From Marinobacterium zhoushanense (GTDB lineage: Bacteria; Pseudomonadota; Gammaproteobacteria; Pseudomonadales; Balneatricaceae), in NCBI RefSeq assembly GCF_014641945.1, contig NZ_BMIJ01000007.1, positions 186,001 through 250,000 of the forward strand: a DNA stretch of 64,000 bases, in the 5' to 3' direction. The notes under the pieces were generated by a model. That model was not told the origin of the DNA and did not search any database. It saw only the letters and a list, made by a program, of their open reading frames with translations. Both the position numbers and the translations under genes were made by a program. Within the stretch, counting starts at the first letter, position 1, and every line of letters begins with the position of its first letter. Below are positions 16,817 through 24,583 of this stretch, in pieces.

Positions 16817-17131
16817 ATGACGCTGTACCTCCGAAAGCTGCTCAGCCTGTCGCTTGCGAGTCTGCTCGCCCTGCTACTGTCGCAGGTGGCAAATGGCAGC
16901 CTGGCCGACGAGCGATATCTGAATTCTCCGGTATTGGCGGAGGGGGCGTTTGATCCAGAGCTTCAGGGCAGGTTTACGCCAGAGCCGGATCAGCCTTCCG
17001 TGCTGCCGGAAAACGCTAAAAATAACCTGTCGGCTGCGTTGGATAGCGCACCTGTTCCTGCGCCTGTTCTCACCATAGTCTGCTCCCCGTTAACGCTGCC
17101 GCCGTCGCGTGCCCCGCCTCCGTTTATCTGA
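16817..17131 (+). CDS. Small exported protein of unknown function
   Basis: About 104 residues starting MTLYLRKLLSLSL, with a strong signal peptide (leucine-rich core, cleavage near ANGSLA). The mature part is short, proline-rich at its C-terminus and without a recognised domain. The start at 16817 lacks a strong ribosome-binding site. Its end overlaps the region upstream of the CBS gene. It may be real, but coding support is modest, and I know of no homologous family. Confidence 0.45.
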   Translation: MTLYLRKLLSLSLASLLALLLSQVANGSLADERYLNSPVLAEGAFDPELQGRFTPEPDQPSVLPENAKNNLSAALDSAPVPAPVLTIVCSPLTLPPSRAPPPFI

Positions 17132-17195
17132 TCCCAGCGTTAGATACCACACTATTTTTACCCATTCTGCCTCAGGGGCAGGAGGAGTCTGTTCT

Positions 17196-17786
17196 ATGCA
17201 TCGTTATCATGAATTGAAAACCGTCGGCCTGGGTGACTATCCCTCAGTGATCGAGTCGGATCAGGTGGAAAGTTTTGACCTTAACAGCCCGGCACGTCTG
17301 GTAATGACCGACTTTCTCTATCACCGTCCACTGACGCTGCTACCGGATGAAGGTATCGATGATGCCATCGCCGCCATGCGTCAGGCGCACGTACGTTCGA
17401 TCCTGGTCACCGATACCGCTGATGCGTTTCGTGGCATCGTCACCGTGGCCGATCTGGAGAGCCGAAAAGTCCTGAGTCTGGCGACCAGCTCCGGCCAGGC
17501 GCGGGGCGATCTGACCATCGGCGATCTGATGACGCCGAAGGAGAAGCTCCGGGGCGTGACTCTGGGCGCGGTGGAGAAGGGCACCATCGGTGACCTGCTG
17601 GAAACGCTGAAGAACGAGGGGCAGCCGCACATGCTGGTGGTGGATCCCGAGAGTCATCGTATCCGCGGCATCATCTCCTCCAGTGATATCGCCCGTCGTC
17701 TGCGGATATCGGTTGAGCTCAACCTGCGGGCCACCAGTTTCCGCGAATTGGTGGATATTATCTCTTCCGGCCGAGAGGTGAGCTGA
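17196..17786 (+). CDS. CBS-domain protein
   Basis: About 196 residues with two CBS motifs: residues about 32-90 (VMTDFLYHRPLTLLPDEGI, then HVRSILVTDTADAFRGIVT) and about 110-170 (IGDLMTPKEKL, then HMLVVDPESHRIRGIIS). CBS pairs bind adenine nucleotides or S-adenosylmethionine. No catalytic domain is attached, so it is probably a cytoplasmic sensor. I chose the ATG at 17196, which follows GGAGGAG, over an upstream ATG at 17109. A strong terminator follows, so it is a single-gene unit. Its target is unknown. Confidence 0.85.
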   Translation: MHRYHELKTVGLGDYPSVIESDQVESFDLNSPARLVMTDFLYHRPLTLLPDEGIDDAIAAMRQAHVRSILVTDTADAFRGIVTVADLESRKVLSLATSSGQARGDLTIGDLMTPKEKLRGVTLGAVEKGTIGDLLETLKNEGQPHMLVVDPESHRIRGIISSSDIARRLRISVELNLRATSFRELVDIISSGREVS

Positions 17787-17815
17787 GCAAGCGCCATTCG
17801 CCGACTATCCTGATA

Positions 17816-17860
17816 CTGACACGGACCTTTTCACAGCGAACTTGGTCTGTGTCAGTTTTT
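17816..17860 (+). terminator. Rho-independent terminator after the CBS gene
   Basis: Twelve-nt arms CTGACACGGACC (17816-17827) and GGTCTGTGTCAG (17844-17855), paired throughout with one G-U, followed by TTTTT (17856-17860). Confidence 0.88.
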
Positions 17861-17887
17861 CCGTACGTGGCACCTGAGATACTCGAG

Positions 17888-17920
17888 TAATAACTCAGAC
17901 AATAACTCAGGTAATAACCG
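17888..17920 (+). repeat. Three tandem 12-bp repeats upstream of nifJ
   Basis: TAATAACTCAGA, CAATAACTCAGG and the partial TAATAACCG follow each other with a 12-bp period, ending 25 nt before the nifJ start. They could be a slipped duplication or tandem regulator sites in the nifJ leader. No known binding consensus is recognised. Confidence 0.5.
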
Positions 17921-17945
17921 TGCCGGCGGATAGAAGGAGAACCGA

Positions 17946-20900
17946 ATGGCGCCCGAATACCGCATGATGGATGGCAACGAGGCCGCTGCCACCATCGCCC
18001 ACCTCCTCAATGACGTGATCGCGATCTACCCGATCACGCCCGCTTCCCCGATGGGCGAGTTGTGTGACAGCTGGAGTGCCAATGGCCGCCCCAACCTCTG
18101 GGGTGCCGTGCCCGATGTGATCGAGCTGCAGAGCGAAGCCGGTGCCGCCGGTGCCGTCCACGGTGCGCTGCAGGCCGGCGCCAAGACCTGCACCTTTACC
18201 GCTTCTCAGGGGCTGCTGCTGAAGATCCCCAACATGTTCAAGATCGCCGGTGAACTGACACCGACGGTGTTCCATGTCGCCGCACGTTCGGTGGCCACTC
18301 ATGCGCTGTCGATCTTCTGCGATCACTCCGACGTCATGGCCACGCGCAGCACCGGCTTTGCGCTGCTGGCCTCAAACTGCGCTCAGGAGGTGATGGATTT
18401 TGCCTGTATCGCCGAAATGGCGACACTGGAGGGGCGGGTGCCGGTGCTGCACTTTTTCGACGGTTTCCGCACCAGCCATGAGGTGAGCAAGGTGGCACTG
18501 GTCAGCGCGGAGCAGCTGCGGGAGTTGATTCCGGCACACCTGGTACAGGCCTGTCGCGATCGCGGCATGTCGCCGAATCGCCCCCAGGTACGCGGCACCT
18601 CACAGAACCCGGACGTGTTCTTCCAGTCCCGTGAGGCGGTCAACTCCTTCTACAGCGCCTTCCCCGCCATTGTGCAGTCGGCGATGGACCGCTTTGCCGC
18701 GGTAACTGGTCGCCAGTACCGGCTTTACGAGTACTGCGGTGCACCCAATGCCGAGCGGGTAATCCTGTTGATGGGGTCGGGGGCGGAAACCGCGGTCGAA
18801 ACGGTGACGCACCTGAACGCTGGCGGCGACAGGGTCGGCGTGCTCAAAGTGCGTCTGTTCCGTCCCTTCGATGGCAAAAGGCTGATCGAGGCGTTACCGA
18901 GTACTACCAGAACGTTGGCGGTGCTCGATCGCACCAAGGAACCTGGTGCCGATGGCGAACCGCTATATAAGGATGTGTCCACCGCGCTGCTGCAGGCGTA
19001 CTCGGGCGGCGACTGGAAAGGGGCCGGTCTGCCCCGGATCATAGGCGGGCGCTTTGGGCTGGGTTCCAAGGAGTTCACCCCGGCGATGGTCAAGGCGGTG
19101 TTCGACCACCTGGCCGGTGATGCTCTGCGCAATCCGTTTACCCTCGGTATCGACGATGATCTCAGCCAACTGAGTCTGGCCTACGATCCGGATTTTCGTA
19201 CCGACGCCTGCAACCAGTGGATGCAGGCGGTGTTCTACGGTCTGGGCGCGGACGGCACCGTAAGTGCCAACAAGAACAGCATCAAGATCATCGGCGGCGA
19301 GCCGGGGCGCTATGCCCAGGGACATTTTGTCTATGACTCGAAAAAGTCCGGCGCGGTGACGGTGTCGCACCTGCGTTTCGGTCCTGAGCCGATCCACGCT
19401 GCCTACGAGATTCAACCTGGGCAGGCGGATTTCGTCGCCTGTCACCAACCCCAATTCCTCGACCGCTACCCGATGTTCGAGCTGGCGAAGGATGGCGCCT
19501 GCGTGCTGATCAACACCCCGCTGACCGGCGATAGTTTCTGGACCACGCTACCGGGCGAAGTTCAGCGGCTGATGCGGGAGCGCAAGCTGCGCGTGCATCT
19601 GATCGACGCCTATCGAGTAGCGGAGAGTGCCGGCCTCGGCAAACGGATCAACACCATTATGCAAACCTGCTTCTTCGCCCTCACCGAGGTGTTGCCGAAG
19701 GAGGAGGCGATTGCGGCGATCAAGTCAGCGGTGGAGCGCTCCTACGGCAAGCGCAGCCGCCTGGTTGCGGAGATGAATATCGAGGCGATCGATAACGCCT
19801 TGGCCAATCTGCAGGGCTTCGATGTTCCGGCTACGCCGTTGGGACAGATCCCGATGCGTACCATCGACCTGGCACCGGATCCCTTCCTGCAGTACGTAAC
19901 CGCCGAGTTGATCGCGGGGCGCGGCAACGCGTTGCGCGTGAGTCAGTTGCCGGTGGACGGTGCCTGGCCCTCCGCCACCGCGCGGTACGAAAAGAGAGAC
20001 CTGGCGCTGCAGATCCCCAACTGGGAGCCGGATCTGTGCACCCATTGCGGCAAGTGCGTGCTGGTCTGTCCGCACAGTGTGATCCGCTCCAAGGCGTTCA
20101 ACGCCGCTGAACTGGCAGCCGCGCCGGACGGGTTCAAGGCGGTGCCGATCAAGGGCGCGAAGGAGTTCCCGCCCGATACCCTGATCAGCTACCAGCTGTC
20201 GCCGGAGGATTGCACCGGCTGCACCCTCTGTGTCGAGATCTGCCCGATCAGTGACAAGAGCAATGCCAGCCGCAAGGCGATCAATATGGTGGCCAAGGAA
20301 TCCACGCTGGAGCAGGAGAAGCGCAACTGGGCCTTCTTCGAGGCACTGCCCGAGTTCGACCGCACCCAGGTCAAGGAGACCACGCTGAAAGGTGCCATGC
20401 TCTACCAGCCGCTGTTCGAGTTCAGCGGTGCCTGCTCCGGCTGCGGCGAAACCCCCTATGTGCGGCTGCTCAGCCAGCTCTATGGCGATCATATGCTGGT
20501 GGCCAATGCCACCGGTTGCTCATCGATCTACGGTGGCAACCTGCCCACCACCCCCTGGACCCATAACGCCGAAGGGCGGGGGCCGGCCTGGAACAACTCC
20601 CTGTTCGAGGACAACGCCGAGTTCGGCCTGGGGATGCGTGCGGCACTGGATGCGCAGAGCGCTTACGCACGGGCGTTGCTGGTGGGCTTGAACGACAAGC
20701 TCGACGTTGAACTGGTGGCGGCGATACTGAACGCCGACGAGAGCAGCGAGGCGGGACTGGTTGCGCAGCGTAAGCGGATCGAAACCCTGCGCGCGGCGCT
20801 GCATAGGGTCGACGACCCCTGCGCCAAGGCACTGCTGGCAGTGGCTGACAAATTGGCGCGGCACAGTGTCTGGATCGTCGGCGGTGACGGCTGGGCCTAC

Positions 20901-21569
20901 GATATCGGCTACGGCGGCCTCGACCATGTGCTGGCGTCGGGGCGTAACGTCAACATCCTGGTACTCGACACCGAGGTCTACTCCAATACCGGTGGTCAGA
21001 CCTCCAAGGCCACGCCGCGGGCGGCGGTGGCCAAGTTCTCTGCCAGCGGCAAACCGGGGCCGAAAAAAGACCTGGCGCGGCTGGCGATGGACTACGAGCA
21101 TGTTTACGTGGCCCATGTGGCTTATGCCGCCAAGGATGTGCAGACCCTGCGCACCTTCCTGGAGGCGGAAAGCTACGACGGGCCATCACTGATCATCGCG
21201 TATTCGCCCTGTATCGCCCACGGATTCGATCTGGCCGACAATCACGAACACCAGCGTCTGGCTGTGGACTCAGGGCATTGGCCGCTGTTTCGTTACGATC
21301 CGCGCCGCGCCGCCGCAGGGCAAAACCCGTTGCGGCTGGACTCCAAGCCACCCTCTATCCCCTACCGTCGTTTTGCCGGTACCGAAGCGCGTTTCAGCAT
21401 GCTGATGGGCACCCACCCCGAGGCCGCCAAGGCGTTTCTCGATGCGGCTCAGCATGAGGTGAGCGAACGTTACCATCGCTACGCCCAGTTGGCCGAGTTG
21501 AGCTGGGAAGAGGTTGATTCTCCCGCCGAGGATGAGGCACCGCAAGCAACCGGTGCCGAGGAGGTATGA
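17946..21569 (+). CDS. nifJ: Pyruvate:flavodoxin/ferredoxin oxidoreductase
   Basis: A 1207-residue single-chain pyruvate oxidoreductase, the normal length for NifJ. Domains in order: pyrimidine-binding PorA-like domain (about 1-250), domain II (about 260-410), gamma domain (about 420-640), a 2x[4Fe-4S] ferredoxin domain (CTHCGKCVLVCP near 697 and CTGCTLCVEICP near 755), and a thiamine diphosphate domain with the proximal-cluster cysteines (ACSGCGE near 828, GDGWAYDIGYGG near 980, NTGGQ). It decarboxylates pyruvate to acetyl-CoA and reduces flavodoxin or ferredoxin anaerobically. GAAGGAG precedes the start. No nif gene is nearby, so fermentation or redox balancing is as likely as nitrogen fixation. 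Confidence 0.95.
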   Translation: MAPEYRMMDGNEAAATIAHLLNDVIAIYPITPASPMGELCDSWSANGRPNLWGAVPDVIELQSEAGAAGAVHGALQAGAKTCTFTASQGLLLKIPNMFKIAGELTPTVFHVAARSVATHALSIFCDHSDVMATRSTGFALLASNCAQEVMDFACIAEMATLEGRVPVLHFFDGFRTSHEVSKVALVSAEQLRELIPAHLVQACRDRGMSPNRPQVRGTSQNPDVFFQSREAVNSFYSAFPAIVQSAMDRFAAVTGRQYRLYEYCGAPNAERVILLMGSGAETAVETVTHLNAGGDRVGVLKVRLFRPFDGKRLIEALPSTTRTLAVLDRTKEPGADGEPLYKDVSTALLQAYSGGDWKGAGLPRIIGGRFGLGSKEFTPAMVKAVFDHLAGDALRNPFTLGIDDDLSQLSLAYDPDFRTDACNQWMQAVFYGLGADGTVSANKNSIKIIGGEPGRYAQGHFVYDSKKSGAVTVSHLRFGPEPIHAAYEIQPGQADFVACHQPQFLDRYPMFELAKDGACVLINTPLTGDSFWTTLPGEVQRLMRERKLRVHLIDAYRVAESAGLGKRINTIMQTCFFALTEVLPKEEAIAAIKSAVERSYGKRSRLVAEMNIEAIDNALANLQGFDVPATPLGQIPMRTIDLAPDPFLQYVTAELIAGRGNALRVSQLPVDGAWPSATARYEKRDLALQIPNWEPDLCTHCGKCVLVCPHSVIRSKAFNAAELAAAPDGFKAVPIKGAKEFPPDTLISYQLSPEDCTGCTLCVEICPISDKSNASRKAINMVAKESTLEQEKRNWAFFEALPEFDRTQVKETTLKGAMLYQPLFEFSGACSGCGETPYVRLLSQLYGDHMLVANATGCSSIYGGNLPTTPWTHNAEGRGPAWNNSLFEDNAEFGLGMRAALDAQSAYARALLVGLNDKLDVELVAAILNADESSEAGLVAQRKRIETLRAALHRVDDPCAKALLAVADKLARHSVWIVGGDGWAYDIGYGGLDHVLASGRNVNILVLDTEVYSNTGGQTSKATPRAAVAKFSASGKPGPKKDLARLAMDYEHVYVAHVAYAAKDVQTLRTFLEAESYDGPSLIIAYSPCIAHGFDLADNHEHQRLAVDSGHWPLFRYDPRRAAAGQNPLRLDSKPPSIPYRRFAGTEARFSMLMGTHPEAAKAFLDAAQHEVSERYHRYAQLAELSWEEVDSPAEDEAPQATGAEEV

Positions 21570-21571
21570 CA

Positions 21572-22573
21572 ATGAAACAACGATTGAAAGCACGTTATCT
21601 GGGACTGGATCTTAAAAGCCCGCTGGTGCCCTCGGCCTCGCCGTTGACCGCCACGCTGAGCGGCGCACGCGCACTCGAAGATGCCGGTGCGGCGGCGATC
21701 GTCATGCACAGCCTGTTCGAGGAGGAGTGCCAAAAAGATCAGCAGATGTTGCATCAGTTCCTCTATGACCGGGAGCAGGGGCACGCCGAGTCCGAAGGCT
21801 ATCTGCCGGAACCCGATGGTTTCAAGACCGCCGAAGAGCGCTACCTGGAGACTCTCAAGCAGATGAAGGAGCATCTGGAGGTACCGGTGATCGCCAGCTT
21901 GAACGGCATCACCCGGCGCGGCTGGTCCGAACACGCCCGGCAGATCGCCGAGGCCGGTGCCGATGCGCTGGAGCTGAACGTCTATTATGTGGCCGCGGAT
22001 GCCGAGGAATCATCGCAGGATGTGGAGCGCCGTTACCTGGATATCCTGCATGCGGTGCGCTCATCGGTGCCGGATCTGCCGCTGGCGGTGAAAATCTCCT
22101 CCCAGTTCACCAGCCCGGTACATTTTGTCAGCCAGCTGAAGCAGGTGGGGGCCAGTGCGGTGGTGCTGTTCAACCGTTTCCTGCAACCGGACATCCAGCT
22201 CGACACCCGGCGCCTGCACTCGATGCTCGAGCTGTCGCACTCCGGCGAATTGCGCGAGCGGTTGCGCTGGATCGCGATCGTGCGCGCGCAGGTCGCGATC
22301 GATATCGCCGTGACCGGCGGCGTACACAGTGCGGAGGATGTGTTGAAGGCGCAGATGTGCGGTGCCGATATCACGCAGATGGCGAGCGCACTGATGCAGC
22401 GCGGTCCCGGGATCATCCGCGAGATGGAGTCGATGTTGCTCGACTGGTTGGACGAGAACGAATACGACAACCTGCTGCAGCTCAAGGGCAGTGTCTCCTA
22501 CCGCAATGCGGCTGACCCTGCGGGCTTTGAGCGGGCTAATTATCTGCAGACGTTGGACAGCTGGCGACCTTGA
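21572..22573 (+). CDS. Dihydroorotate dehydrogenase-like protein paired with nifJ
   Basis: About 333 residues, an FMN-binding TIM barrel of the DHOD-like group that commonly follows nifJ. Visible pieces are KSPLVPSASPLT at the N-terminus, the VPVIASLNG strand, LELNVYY, LAVKISSQF and the phosphate-binding ITQMASALMQRGPGI near 270-285. It is not the pyrimidine-pathway enzyme by context. An ATG at 21566 overlaps the nifJ stop, but GAGGAGG at 21558-21564 is spaced properly for the ATG at 21572, so I use that start. A function in electron transfer with NifJ is inferred from the conserved pairing. Confidence 0.85.
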   Translation: MKQRLKARYLGLDLKSPLVPSASPLTATLSGARALEDAGAAAIVMHSLFEEECQKDQQMLHQFLYDREQGHAESEGYLPEPDGFKTAEERYLETLKQMKEHLEVPVIASLNGITRRGWSEHARQIAEAGADALELNVYYVAADAEESSQDVERRYLDILHAVRSSVPDLPLAVKISSQFTSPVHFVSQLKQVGASAVVLFNRFLQPDIQLDTRRLHSMLELSHSGELRERLRWIAIVRAQVAIDIAVTGGVHSAEDVLKAQMCGADITQMASALMQRGPGIIREMESMLLDWLDENEYDNLLQLKGSVSYRNAADPAGFERANYLQTLDSWRP

Positions 22574-22648
22574 CCGGTCGGACAAAAGTGACAACCCTAA
22601 TTCTGGTGTTAGTATTCTGTAAACGGATGTTTTAATCGGGCGATGCAG

Positions 22649-22668
22649 GTGACAGTGATATGTGTCAC
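22649..22668. promoter_or_regulatory. Inverted repeat upstream of the SiaB gene
   Basis: GTGACA (22649-22654) and TGTCAC (22663-22668) form a 6-bp dyad with an 8-nt spacer, 77 nt before the siaB start. A further GTGACA occurs at 22588-22593. It could be a regulator site for the signalling operon. It does not fit a CRP or FNR consensus well. Confidence 0.35.
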
Positions 22669-22745
22669 TCTGTAATCTGATCGGGGCATTATCCATGAGG
22701 TAGCGGGAATGCTAGCCAATACTCCGATGACCGAAGGGCTTTGGA

Positions 22746-23285
22746 ATGGATATTAAAGCGATAGAAAAAATACTGGAGGCGGACGGTATCGTCTTCCTCA
22801 CGTATGGCGGTTTCATCACCCAGTCACTGATCGCCGGCATGACCGATGCGCTGGAGCGCGAAAGCGAAAAAAAGGATATCAATCAGAGGCTTGCCAACAA
22901 TATTTTCGTCATATTCATCGAGCTTTCGCAGAATATGATGAACTACTCCAAGAGCCGTGAGAACGCAGGTGGCGAGTTCGATCCCAAGGGGCTGATCATG
23001 GTCGGCAAAGGGGAGGGCGACAGTTACTACGTGCTCAGCCAGAATATTCTCGATAGCGGCGACAGGGACAAGATCCTGCCCAAACTCGAGGAGATCCAGG
23101 GGCTGGACAACGATGGGTTGAAGAGGCGATACCGGGAGCTGAGAAAAAGCGGCCGGGACAGTCATGGTAAAGGGGCGGGGATCGGATTCTACGAGATCGC
23201 CAAACGCTGCGACCAGATCAAGTATGAGTTCATCTCCATCGGCGACGACAAATTCTACTTTCAGTTCAAGGCGTTCGTGAAATGA
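22746..23285 (+). CDS. siaB: SiaB-family protein kinase (DUF6272)
   Basis: A 179-residue protein of the SiaB family. In Pseudomonas aeruginosa SiaB is an HPK-like kinase that phosphorylates SiaC and is opposed by the PP2C phosphatase SiaA. Seen here: ILEADGIVFLTYGGFITQ at the N-terminus, the helix IFIELSQNMMNYSKSRE (N-box-like), and GAGIGFYEIAKRC toward the end. The start lacks a strong ribosome-binding site. The ATGA at the end overlaps the next open frame. It is first in the siaB-siaC-HD-GYP-SpoIIE series. Family assignment is good; activity is inferred. Confidence 0.85.
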   Translation: MDIKAIEKILEADGIVFLTYGGFITQSLIAGMTDALERESEKKDINQRLANNIFVIFIELSQNMMNYSKSRENAGGEFDPKGLIMVGKGEGDSYYVLSQNILDSGDRDKILPKLEEIQGLDNDGLKRRYRELRKSGRDSHGKGAGIGFYEIAKRCDQIKYEFISIGDDKFYFQFKAFVK

Positions 23286-23299
23286 TCCGGGGTGTTGTC

Positions 23300-23677
23300 A
23301 TGGAAAAACTGCAATTGGAAGCAACTCAGTATACGCCGGAGATTAACCTGGATCCCGCCGGGATCATGGCCTTTTCCGGCAAGTCCTATCCTGAGAATAC
23401 CTTTGATTTCTACCAGCCGGTGATGGAGTGGCTGGATCAGTATTTTGCCAATGAGCTGCCGAAGCGGACGGTGGTCAATATGGAGATCGTCTACTTCAAT
23501 TCCAGCAGTTCCAAGCTGTTCTTCGACATGTTCGACATGATGGAGGAGGCCAGCGGTGAACATAGCCTTGAGGTCAACTGGATATACGATCCGGAAAACG
23601 AGAGCGCGCGCGAGGCGGGCGAGGACTTTATCGAAGATTTCGAAAAACTGACCATTAATCTCATCGAAAAAGGATAA
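23300..23677 (+). CDS. siaC: SiaC-family regulatory phosphoprotein (DUF1987)
   Basis: About 125 residues. MEKLQLEATQYTPEI, the GKSYPENTFDFYQPVMEWL segment and YFNSSSSKLFFDMF are typical of SiaC/DUF1987. In P. aeruginosa SiaC threonine 68 is phosphorylated by SiaB, and unphosphorylated SiaC activates the diguanylate cyclase SiaD. With the start at 23300 the equivalent residue here is serine 68, in N67-S68-S69. I chose 23300 over the overlapping ATG at 23282 because of this register and the family N-terminus. The partner it switches on is not SiaD here; the next gene is an HD-GYP protein. Confidence 0.85.
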   Translation: MEKLQLEATQYTPEINLDPAGIMAFSGKSYPENTFDFYQPVMEWLDQYFANELPKRTVVNMEIVYFNSSSSKLFFDMFDMMEEASGEHSLEVNWIYDPENESAREAGEDFIEDFEKLTINLIEKG

Positions 23678-23681
23678 GCCG

Positions 23682-24479
23682 ATGAGCATGAGTCCCGACG
23701 ATAAGCTCATCATGGAGCTTGAGGGGTTGCGTGAGCGGTTCAACAAGACTACCGACAAGATAGTCAGAGATATCAACCGTCAGAAGAGGATCATGGAGCG
23801 CAGCGATAAGCGCCAGCGCCAGGAGTATGACGAGATCCAGAAGCGGGTGGCCGAGATCGAGCAGTTGAACCGCGAGATCGAGGAGACTCAGCGCGAGGTG
23901 GTGTTCACCATGGGCGCCATCGGCGAGAGCCGCTCCAAGGAGACCGGTAACCACGTCAAGCGTGTCGCAGAGTATTCCAGGCTGTTCGCACTCTACTACG
24001 GCCTGGACCCTGAAGTGGCTGAGCTGCTCAAGCAGGCTTCGCCGATGCACGATATCGGCAAGGTCGCCATTCCCGACAGCATATTGAACAAACCGGGACG
24101 CCTCGACGACGAGGAGCTCGAGGTGATGCGGACCCATGCCCAACTGGGGTATGAGATGCTGGCCTACTCCTCCCGGCCGTTACTGAAGTTGGCCGCGACC
24201 GTCGCCCACGAACACCACGAGAAATGGGATGGCAGCGGCTACCCGCGGGGGTTAAAGGGCAAGGATATCCATATCGCCGGCCGGATCACGGCGCTGGCCG
24301 ATGTGTTTGACGCCCTGGGCAGTGATCGTTGTTACAAAAAGGCGTGGGACGACGAGCGGATCTTCGCGCTGTTCCGCGAGGAGCGCGGGCGGCATTTCGA
24401 TCCCGATCTGATCGATATCTTCTTTGACCATCTCGATGAGTTTCTGGAGATCCGCGAACATTTGAAGGATGACTACTGA
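23682..24479 (+). CDS. HD-GYP-type c-di-GMP phosphodiesterase with N-terminal coiled coil
   Basis: 265 residues. The first 80 residues are charged and heptad-like (a coiled coil rich in Lys, Arg and Glu). From about 85 there is an HD domain: HVKRVAEYS, the metal motif HDIGK near 126 and HHEKWDGSGYPRGLKG near 175, the extended HD-GYP signature, then the ALADVFDALGSDR segment. HD-GYP enzymes hydrolyse cyclic di-GMP. The gene starts 4 nt after siaC. It stands where P. aeruginosa has the cyclase SiaD, so the module would lower rather than raise c-di-GMP. The coiled coil is the likely docking site for SiaC (inference). Confidence 0.88.
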   Translation: MSMSPDDKLIMELEGLRERFNKTTDKIVRDINRQKRIMERSDKRQRQEYDEIQKRVAEIEQLNREIEETQREVVFTMGAIGESRSKETGNHVKRVAEYSRLFALYYGLDPEVAELLKQASPMHDIGKVAIPDSILNKPGRLDDEELEVMRTHAQLGYEMLAYSSRPLLKLAATVAHEHHEKWDGSGYPRGLKGKDIHIAGRITALADVFDALGSDRCYKKAWDDERIFALFREERGRHFDPDLIDIFFDHLDEFLEIREHLKDDY

Positions 24480-24583
24480 CCGGATATTCGGTTGACGATT
24501 ATGGCTAGGACAGCCGCGGCCGGCGATGGTCCAGGATTAAGTCCGTAGCGCCGATCGATCCGCGGCAGCACAGGGATATCGCG

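Noticed and set aside
16584..16820. A 78-codon open frame on the + strand across the dioxygenase remnant
   Set aside because: It runs antisense to the remnant and has no ribosome-binding site or family resemblance.
17946..22573. Possibility that nifJ marks a nitrogen-fixation island
   Set aside because: No other nif, fix or rnf gene is seen in the window. The companion DHOD-like gene is common beside fermentative nifJ genes.
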